A stretch of 64,000 nt of DNA from contig JAYKYS010000011.1 of the NCBI GenBank assembly GCA_036924285.1, positions 9,486,001 to 9,550,000 of the forward strand, given 5' to 3'. Below the pieces are notes generated by a model. It had not been told where the DNA came from, ran no database searches, and worked only from the letters and a program-made list of their open reading frames with translations. Below, piece after piece: positions 57,085 to 64,000 of the stretch (its first letter is position 1; every line of letters starts with the position of its first letter). The position numbers and the translations under genes were made by a program. Origin of the DNA: Asterella californica (taxonomy: Eukaryota > Streptophyta > Marchantiopsida > Marchantiales > Aytoniaceae).

Positions 57085-59403
57085 ATGAATCTTCCCGAAG
57101 CAATGGGGACGAGTGGAGGAGGAGCGGACGATCTGCTTCGAGCATTGACGATGTTGTTGAGACAACAACAAGGAGGCGATGTTGGGGAGCAGAAGTCTAC
57201 AAGAGCTCTACAAGCGGTGGTGAAGAAGTTGGGGAGGTTCGATGGAAGGAACATCACGAAGTATGTTCGGGAGTATATTTGTGAGATGGAGGTAAATCGT
57301 GTGCCTGAGGCAGAGATGATTTCTAGTTTTGAGTTGGCTGTGATACCTGAGATCCGTAGTCAAGTGACAAAGCTGAAGGATGCACGTACGAGTTCTTGGG
57401 AGGAGTATGAGCAGAGGTTGAAGAGTGAATTTTTTGATGATGATGCGGATAGAGTAACCAAGAGAACGTTCTTGGAGTGGATAGAGCAGCGTCCAGGGAA
57501 TGAGATGACGCCAAATGAGTTGCTGCGTGAGTTTGAGAAACGGTTCTGTCAACTGTCTCCATCCGAGAGGACAACGCTTGACTTAAGGAAGACAAAACTT
57601 TTTCTAGAAGCTGCTGATGGAAATCTAGAGGATAAGCTTTTCTTGATGCTAGCAGACAAGGGGGAAGAAGGAGGAGTGAGCACAGACTGGAGAAAGGTAG
57701 AGGAAGCTGTTACTATTCTCACGAAGCAGAAACGTGGAAGAGGTAGAGCTGCAACCTTGAGGTCTGATGTCTCTTTAGCTCCATTGCCCAAGCCTGCCAA
57801 TAGCAAGATTGAAGATTCTGCAATCGATGAGTTGGTCAAGGGTCTGAGAGAGTTAAGGATAGAGATGGCAGAGCTAAAGCATAGTCGAAGTCCTGGTGAT
57901 ACCAATGCATCTTCAACTAGCAGAAATTTTGTTAGAAGATGTATCTGGTGTGACAGTACTGAACACCAACGACGAGATTGTGAGGAGTTTTCCGAAGCTC
58001 TCAGAACCGGAGTCGTGAATTTTAGAGATGGAAAGATTCATCTCGCCCAAACTGGTGCGCCGTTGAATACCAACTTTGGTAAGGGAGGAATGAAGAGTTT
58101 GGTGAGAGGTCAGGTTGGTATAGCTACGGCGATACGCACAATAGAGCCAGAAACGTTTGCGATTGAAGTAGATGTACCAGTTGTAGCAGCTGTTAAGAGC
58201 GATGTAGTTGAAGTTCCACGAGAAGTAATGTTGCGAGGTGCGGAGGCAATTCGTCGCATTACTGGATGGGATGATCTTGTAGAGGCAGGGTGTGTCAAGG
58301 CTTACTTGGTGCAAGAGAAGCATGTAAGCTGGCAAGATGCGATTGTGGAAGAGAAAAGGAGACGTGATGATGATGTTGCTGATCCGGAGGAGGCTACAAG
58401 GAGAGCCAGAACCACGAAGAGGAGAGGGCAACAAGAGACATCACCGTCAGATATCCCTTCGACGTCTCAAGGAGCATCTACGTCTGAACCTATGGTTGAT
58501 GTTCCTATTTATGACACGGAGATGAGAGAGAAAGACAAAGGAGCTTCTTCAAAGGGCAAAGGTAAAGCACCGACCTACAGACTACAGTCTGATATCGAGA
58601 CCAGCACCAACTTGAAGGAGATTCTTGAAGAGAGAATTTTGGATGCAAAAATAGAATTTTCCTTGCGAGAGGCCTTAGGGATAGCTAAACGTGATTTTCA
58701 TGAGTTGATCATAGATGTGATCAAGAGAAAGAGGCAGATGACTGCGGATACAGTGATGGTGAAAGCATTGGATACTGACATCACTGGGGAAGAAGATGAA
58801 GAGTTAGGTCACGTATTTGCCCAAAAGCATGTACTACATGCGTCGAATGGAAGAGAGGCAAGAGTTTCAGACTGTGCTGCAGAACATGGCGACGAGAAGC
58901 AGCATGAGAGTCACTATTCTCGAGCATATTGGGCTCGTGCAACCACAGAGACAAGGGTCCGACTGGGTAACTTGTCAGAGGCTATAGTGGCGTTGGTGGA
59001 TCACGGTTCGGAGATTAACATCATGTCCAAAAATGTTTACGAGAAGGAGAAGTGGCCAATCGACACAGGACATGGATGGGTTCTTCGTGCTGCTAACAAC
59101 CAAAGAGGTGAACTTTTTGGTGCTTGTCCAGCTGTCAAGACTCGGATAGGAGATGTAGAGATAGAACAAAACTTTTTTGTTCAGAGTGTAGCTGCTTATC
59201 CTGTGATCCTTGGTCAACCGTACATTACTGCGTCTAGGATGGAGACGAAAGTAATGGACGATGGGTCTCATTATGCTCGTATCAGAAGTCAAGATGGTAC
59301 AAGAGCGGTACAGTTTCTTACTGTACGTACGGGTCATGAAAGGAACAGAGAGAAGCTGAGGGACAGTCCCTTAAGGACTGACAAAGAGTTTTCGGATTTT
59401 TAG
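57085..59403 (+). CDS. Gag-aspartic protease polyprotein of element D
   Basis: 772 aa from the ATG at 57085 (a GTG at 57058 is an open upstream codon but not a likely start). Order: an acidic/glycine start, capsid-like helical region (residues 60-230, with WEEYEQRLKSEFFDDD and RTFLEWIEQRPGNEM), K/E linker, zinc knuckle C286-C289-H294-C299 (CIWCDSTEHQRRDC), a second helical region, and the aspartic protease with ALVDHGSEINIMS (D639) and VILGQPYITASRMETK. The gag part forms particles and packages RNA; the protease cuts the polyprotein. DHGS instead of D(T/S)GA is normal for this lineage, since A has it too. It ends at TAG, overlapping the pol frame. Confidence 0.88.
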   Translation: MNLPEAMGTSGGGADDLLRALTMLLRQQQGGDVGEQKSTRALQAVVKKLGRFDGRNITKYVREYICEMEVNRVPEAEMISSFELAVIPEIRSQVTKLKDARTSSWEEYEQRLKSEFFDDDADRVTKRTFLEWIEQRPGNEMTPNELLREFEKRFCQLSPSERTTLDLRKTKLFLEAADGNLEDKLFLMLADKGEEGGVSTDWRKVEEAVTILTKQKRGRGRAATLRSDVSLAPLPKPANSKIEDSAIDELVKGLRELRIEMAELKHSRSPGDTNASSTSRNFVRRCIWCDSTEHQRRDCEEFSEALRTGVVNFRDGKIHLAQTGAPLNTNFGKGGMKSLVRGQVGIATAIRTIEPETFAIEVDVPVVAAVKSDVVEVPREVMLRGAEAIRRITGWDDLVEAGCVKAYLVQEKHVSWQDAIVEEKRRRDDDVADPEEATRRARTTKRRGQQETSPSDIPSTSQGASTSEPMVDVPIYDTEMREKDKGASSKGKGKAPTYRLQSDIETSTNLKEILEERILDAKIEFSLREALGIAKRDFHELIIDVIKRKRQMTADTVMVKALDTDITGEEDEELGHVFAQKHVLHASNGREARVSDCAAEHGDEKQHESHYSRAYWARATTETRVRLGNLSEAIVALVDHGSEINIMSKNVYEKEKWPIDTGHGWVLRAANNQRGELFGACPAVKTRIGDVEIEQNFFVQSVAAYPVILGQPYITASRMETKVMDDGSHYARIRSQDGTRAVQFLTVRTGHERNREKLRDSPLRTDKEFSDF

Positions 59404-59462
59404 TTAGCACTCCTGTAGAGCGGGAGTATGGGAGTGTTGATAGGAGAAAGAGCCTTCCGCTA

Positions 59463-62400
59463 GTGCCAGAAGATGAAGAAGAGATGTTTAAATGTGGATT
59501 TGCTCAGTTTTCTGAAACATGTGTAAATAGATTTCGAGTGGTAGAAGAGATGGATAGTGTACAAAGACAATGTGTGAAGAAGCAGGAAGATCTCTTCAAA
59601 ACTCAAGGAGTTCTGTTAGATCGGGAGTTCATTAACGGGGTGTATGAAGAAGAGGGCTTTGAAGATACTCTTGAGGAAGTTTTGTCGTTTATAAGCACCG
59701 ATTCTTTGGTTAATGGATTAGTCACGATCCGTTCACGTGAGTTACATGAGGAGATTACAAGATTCGTCGAGGACGGCTACAAGGTTCAGCTTCAGATGAA
59801 AGGAGATCATGAGTTGGAGTTAGAGAAGAGTAGAGCCATGAAACACCAAGAAGCGCAGGTTCATACAAAATACAAGACGGTGGCGCGTAAAGTGAAGCCG
59901 GTGGCTACTCAGCTACCTGAAGACTCTAACAAGCAAGTGGAACGAGCATCGACTGAACCAGTTCTGCGGGATTCACAGAGAGTAGGGCACAGGTTCACAG
60001 AAGAGACACTCAAACGACTACAGATTGGAGGGGGTGAGTTTCTCACTGAGGAAGAGAGAAAGCGTTTTCATGAGATGTTGAGAAGGCATGGAAAGGCTTT
60101 TGCTTTCAGTGCAGAAGAGATTGGATGTGCAGATACGAGTGTCGTAGCACCCATGGTGATCTTCACAGTACCACATGTGCCTTGGGACTTGAAGCCTATA
60201 CCAGTGCCACGAGCTATGTTGCCAAAGCTTGTGGAATTGTTGAAAGAGAAGATACGCATGGGTATTTTAGAGCCATCTATGGGACCTTACTCGAGTCGGT
60301 GGTTTACTGTACCTAAGAAGTCAGGGGCTCTTAGGTTCATCCAAGACATGCAACATGCTAACAAGGTGACTATTCGAAACATGGGAGCAGGACCCATAGT
60401 AGATGAAGTTGCAGAAGCTTTTGCTGGTCGTGCTATCTACTCGATTGGAGATTTATACTCTGGGTATGATCAGTTCCAGTTGGCAATGGAGAGCAGAGAT
60501 CTCACCACCATGCGTACTCCGCTTGGGCTTGTAAGGATGTGTACATTACCGCAAGGAGCGACAAACTCTGTTGCGCATGTGCAAAATGCAATGAATAGGA
60601 TTTTGAGAGAATTCATTCCGGAGAAGACCATACCTTTCATAGATGATATTCCTATGAAAGGGTGTGCGGTCGAAGACAAAGATGAGAAGCTGACTGAGGA
60701 TGGATGTCGAAGGTTTGTGGTTGATCATATTCACGATGTGGAGATGATCTTAACAAGGCTTGAGGAGGTAAATCTCACTCTTTCAGCAGAGAAGTCGAGC
60801 TTTGGAGTACCAGAGATTGTTGTTGTTGGTCATCTTTGTGGAGCTTTTGGTCGACGTCCAAACCCATCAAAGGTTGATGCCATTGGGAGGATGAAAGATT
60901 GTGTCAACACCACAGAGGTTAGGAGATTCTTGGGAGCTTGTTTGTTCTATCGAGTGTGGATTCCTCATTTTGGTCACATGTCTGAACCGTTGTATGAGTT
61001 GCTGAGGAAGCGAAGGAGGTTCACTTGGGGTGAGGAGCAGAGGGTCGCTATGGTGCGACTAAAAGAAGCATTGAAATCACCACCAGTTCTACGACAATTG
61101 AGCTATGATTGTGGTAGACCCATAGTCGTTACTGTTGATACTAGTCCTATCGCTATAGGTTGGGCAATAGGGCAGGATGATGGTGAGGAAAAGAGGTTTG
61201 CAACAAGATTTGGTGCTCGCATACTTTCGGATCGACAAAGGAGATACCCTCAAGTCAAACGAGAGCTATGGGGCGTTGTAACTGCAATGAAAGCTGAGAA
61301 GGAGTATCTCATTGGAGCACATGTACTACTTGAAACTGATTGCTTACCTCTGTTGGGAATGATAGCAAACTGCACAACGCCTGATATTGCTATGTTACGT
61401 TGGATAGCTTACATTAGGTCGTTGAATCCAGAGTTGAGGCACATAGCAGGGAAGATGAACTCGATGGCAGACATGTTGTCTAGAGCTAGGTACTCTCAAG
61501 AAGAAGATATGGAGGCGGAAGATATGGATGAAGATGATGCAGAGGAGGGGCAAGTTCTACAACTATCAAGCGAGGACCGGAGTCGCTTGGATGGTGTTCT
61601 TCCTTTCAGGGAAGAACTCTACTGTGGGAGGCTCAAAGAAATCGGACGCTATCTAAGCACTCTTCAGAAGTATGAAGAATGGACGGAGAAAGTCTTCAAG
61701 GAGATACGACATCAGGCCTATGGCTATCTATTACGAGATGGATATCTGTGGAAGAGGCCAAAGAGGAGAGATGGAGTACCCTTGAGAGTAGTGGATGATG
61801 CAGAGACCAAGAAACAAGTACTCGAACAATTTCATGATACCTTATGGGCAGGTCATCGAGGTACATGGGCGACCTTTACCAAGATCAAGGAGAGGTATTG
61901 GTGGAAAGGATTGTATCGAGATGTAGAGAAGTTTGTTGGGTCATGCATTGAATGTCAATTCCAATCCAAGATTCGGTATAGGGATGGATTGAGACCCACA
62001 TATCCCTTGTCCATTCATTTCCAATGGGTTTTGGATCTGGTTGCCATGCCACCAGGAATTTGGGGCATGCGTCATTTAGTTTTGGCTCGGGAAGAGCTAT
62101 CTAACTTTGTAGAAGGGAGGGCTCTACGCACCAAAGCTACTGAACCTGTCTGTCGATTCATACTAGAAGATATCGTTTCTAGATATGGAAGCGTGGGGAG
62201 AATCCGTGCAGATAGAGGAGAGTTGAATGCAGATGAAGCACGTGAGTTCTTCAACAGGTATGGAATACGATTGAAGTTGACCACTTCGATGAACCCGGAA
62301 GCGAATGGGAAAAGTGAACGAGGGCACCCACCAATCATCCAAGCATTGGTGAAAGCGTGCAAGGGGCGTCATGGGGACTGGCCTAGACTTCTTCCTTTTG

Positions 62401-62852
62401 CGTTGTGGGCTGATAGAACTACTCATAGTACTGTCACTGGTTACATGCCTACAGAACTGATGACTGGTCAAAAACCTATCATGCCAGCGGAAGGAGACGT
62501 TCCTACTTGGGTATGTCTACCTTGGGAGGATGGTTCTGATAGGGAAGGACTATTGACACTACGAATTCAGCAGCTTGAGCGACGTGAGGAGGACCTCGAA
62601 GAAGCATTGGTCAAACTCAAGGAGGCGAGGTTGAAGAACAAGGAGCGATTCGACAAGACACATCGACTGCGGAAGAAGCCGATCCGAGAAGGTGACTGGG
62701 TCATAGTATATGACAACAGTTTGGATAACCAACACAGCACTATCAAGAAGTTTGCACAGGAAACTGCTCCGGCAGCCTCTTTGGGTAGTTGGGCCCTTGA
62801 CTCTCCTGTCGTTTCCTCGTGCGAGATAGACTTATTCTGGAGAGCTACGTGA
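59463..62852 (+). CDS. Pol of element D: RT, RNase H, integrase (C-terminus replaced)
   Basis: 1129 codons, open upstream to 59382; first ATG in frame at 59484, but expression by -1 frameshift from gag is likelier. RT: SSRWFTVPKKSGALRFIQD, DLYSGYDQFQLA, LPQGATNSVAH and catalytic FIDDIPMKGC. RNase H: VTVDTSPIAIGWAIG, KRELWGVVTAMKAE, LETDCLPLLG. Integrase: FHDTLWAGHRG with CIEC (zinc), core aspartates in WVLDLVAMPPG and RADRGEL, and the E in NGKSERGHPPI. After YDNSLDNQHSTIKKFAQ the family continues RWFGPY (seen in A). Here it switches at 62757 to unrelated residues and stops at 62852, so the C-terminal integrase tail is missing. The catalytic parts look intact. Confidence 0.85.
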   Translation: MPEDEEEMFKCGFAQFSETCVNRFRVVEEMDSVQRQCVKKQEDLFKTQGVLLDREFINGVYEEEGFEDTLEEVLSFISTDSLVNGLVTIRSRELHEEITRFVEDGYKVQLQMKGDHELELEKSRAMKHQEAQVHTKYKTVARKVKPVATQLPEDSNKQVERASTEPVLRDSQRVGHRFTEETLKRLQIGGGEFLTEEERKRFHEMLRRHGKAFAFSAEEIGCADTSVVAPMVIFTVPHVPWDLKPIPVPRAMLPKLVELLKEKIRMGILEPSMGPYSSRWFTVPKKSGALRFIQDMQHANKVTIRNMGAGPIVDEVAEAFAGRAIYSIGDLYSGYDQFQLAMESRDLTTMRTPLGLVRMCTLPQGATNSVAHVQNAMNRILREFIPEKTIPFIDDIPMKGCAVEDKDEKLTEDGCRRFVVDHIHDVEMILTRLEEVNLTLSAEKSSFGVPEIVVVGHLCGAFGRRPNPSKVDAIGRMKDCVNTTEVRRFLGACLFYRVWIPHFGHMSEPLYELLRKRRRFTWGEEQRVAMVRLKEALKSPPVLRQLSYDCGRPIVVTVDTSPIAIGWAIGQDDGEEKRFATRFGARILSDRQRRYPQVKRELWGVVTAMKAEKEYLIGAHVLLETDCLPLLGMIANCTTPDIAMLRWIAYIRSLNPELRHIAGKMNSMADMLSRARYSQEEDMEAEDMDEDDAEEGQVLQLSSEDRSRLDGVLPFREELYCGRLKEIGRYLSTLQKYEEWTEKVFKEIRHQAYGYLLRDGYLWKRPKRRDGVPLRVVDDAETKKQVLEQFHDTLWAGHRGTWATFTKIKERYWWKGLYRDVEKFVGSCIECQFQSKIRYRDGLRPTYPLSIHFQWVLDLVAMPPGIWGMRHLVLAREELSNFVEGRALRTKATEPVCRFILEDIVSRYGSVGRIRADRGELNADEAREFFNRYGIRLKLTTSMNPEANGKSERGHPPIIQALVKACKGRHGDWPRLLPFALWADRTTHSTVTGYMPTELMTGQKPIMPAEGDVPTWVCLPWEDGSDREGLLTLRIQQLERREEDLEEALVKLKEARLKNKERFDKTHRLRKKPIREGDWVIVYDNSLDNQHSTIKKFAQETAPAASLGSWALDSPVVSSCEIDLFWRAT

Positions 62853-64000
62853 CAGAGGTGGAGGATGGTTTTTATCTGCTACAGTTGCGTCTCCGTGAGA
62901 CAAGAGATAGTTTGACTCTTGAGGCACGTGAGACACACCTTCGATTCGATACCCTAGCTTCCGATGGATCTCACGATCTACAATCCTCTCTGACGGGACA
63001 CCACTTCCAGCAGGTTTTCCATGCGCTCTTACTGCACTCTTCCATCTCACGAGATACTAGAGCTCGACTCCGCTCTTATTCGGACAAGGGCGCAGGCTCT
63101 TGACTCATAGCTCGACTTTGCATTAGAGCGTTCCGACTCGCACCGATGAGGTTCATCCTAGGCTTGGTCCAGCCTATTGCATCGGCACTGTCCACTTGCG
63201 AGTGAGAGGTCTCGCTCGACACCTCGGATCGACACTTTGCTCGTTGTCCTCACGGTGGAGAGCGGATAGCCACCCATGATGTCATCAAGGATGTCACGTT
63301 CGTCTTAGCACGGGAGAGCGATTACATGACGTAGAGAGAGCGTTGGTATGTCTTTCAGACGGGACGATCAGTGAGAGCTGACCTATACATGATGAAGGAG
63401 GATCAGGTCTCAGTGGCAGATGTGGTTGTCACGGATCCGACACTGGACTCAGTAGCGACACAAGTGATCATCCATCCCCCAGGATGGGCTGCAGGCGTGG
63501 CGGCAGCAGTGAAGGTGACCAAGTATAGAGGTATGCAGGTGAGACATCGCTTCATCTCTTTAGCCTTGGAGATATACGGATCGACAGCTTCGAAGCTCGA
63601 CGTCTTCCTTCGAGATTGTGCTAGAGCCTACCATGAGAGGCGCCAAGGATATCACTTTTTCTTTCTTTTTGTACTATATTTTTAGACAGAGAGTTTCTAT
63701 TGCTCTTCAAAGAGCTTTAGCAGGAGCAACCCATCGGAGAGCAATTGCAGTAGACGATGCTACTTCATGTGCACCTGTTGTTTGTAAGACCACTTACTTA
63801 TCTGTTTTTGATATTATAGGGACCGTAGACGATCTTAGAGCTACTGATAGCGGGGTTTAGCCCCGATGTTCTTCTCTTCGGGGTGTTAGTTGCTTAACCC
63901 TTCGAGTCCTTCTTTCTCGTGTAAGGCTTGATGGGGTCTTTCCATCTGTTGGCTATTCATTGCGTCGCGTGTTTTCTCTGTTGGAGGACTTCCACCATAG
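62758..64000 (+). repeat. Downstream copy of the 53627 repeat (continues past window)
   Basis: Identical to 53627-54869 except one substitution seen (63593). It begins inside the pol frame with AGGAAAC shared at both junctions. It carries the same dead RT-type C-terminal frames (62819-63103 and 63371-63685). It is either the 3' LTR of D or the start of a second tandem unit of 9131 bp. Confidence 0.85.

Larger units (their letters stand above)
57017..62757 (+). mobile_element. Ty3/gypsy retrotransposon D, internal region (young)
   Basis: Same lineage as A and C but with nearly intact frames: gag-protease 57085-59403 and pol to 62852. The pol frame is open from 59382, so the two overlap by 22 nt with pol one base back (-1). 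The last authentic pol sequence ends at about 62757, where a copy of 53627 onward begins. No polypurine tract is visible there. D is clearly the youngest element in the window. Confidence 0.85.

Noticed and set aside
57208..58434. Several minus-strand frames of 90-173 codons
   Set aside because: They lie entirely opposite the intact gag of element D and contain no recognisable protein.

Overview
The window looks like nuclear DNA of a non-flowering land plant, most likely a bryophyte-grade genome. This rests on one multi-exon gene with plant-type GT..AG introns whose product matches the plant MOS1/PRRC2 (BAT2-N) family, embedded in several generations of nested Ty3/gypsy retrotransposons. Genus is inference only. 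No rRNA, tRNA, CRISPR or prokaryotic operon was seen.

Layout. 1-3145: the 5' LTR and an uninterrupted gag ORF of a minus-strand gypsy element (element C), cut by the window edge. 3146-17308: a plus-strand, pol-less LTR element (element B, LARD-like) with a coiled-coil/gag-like ORF. That ORF is split by a complete but decayed minus-strand gypsy element (element A, 5988-14479, two 1328-bp LTRs, 4-bp target duplication CCGT). 17309-19200: a truncated LTR of the same family as A and C, then a dead pol relic. 19210-27470: a heavily decayed second-lineage gypsy element on the minus strand (element F). 27500-33240: AT-rich intergenic DNA full of paired hairpins and dispersed repeats. 33240-45100: the only clear host gene, a 7-exon MOS1-like gene encoding about 2841 aa, with one 5.8-kb first coding exon. 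45100-48220: intergenic, with a large near-perfect hairpin (47789-47881) and a palindrome cluster. 48228-51533: a GC-rich island carrying a minus-strand HUH-endonuclease (Rep) gene, bounded by 53-bp direct repeats and hairpins. It resembles the recently recognised Replitron class of eukaryotic transposons and is the most interesting object here. 51534-53600: AT-rich repeats and a foldback element. 53627-64000: a very young plus-strand gypsy element (element D) with near-intact gag-protease and pol ORFs. It sits between segments 9131 bp apart that appear identical except for one base; this duplication truncates pol.

How the parts relate. A, C and D share one gag-pol lineage: the same CX2CX4HX4C zinc knuckle, a DHGS protease motif and an F-[LI]-DD reverse-transcriptase motif. 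A and D also share a 19-nt primer-site candidate. B carries no polymerase and would need enzymes from elsewhere. The Rep gene lies in the same kind of hairpin-rich repeat that recurs upstream of the MOS1-like gene, suggesting an autonomous/non-autonomous family that moves through single-stranded DNA.
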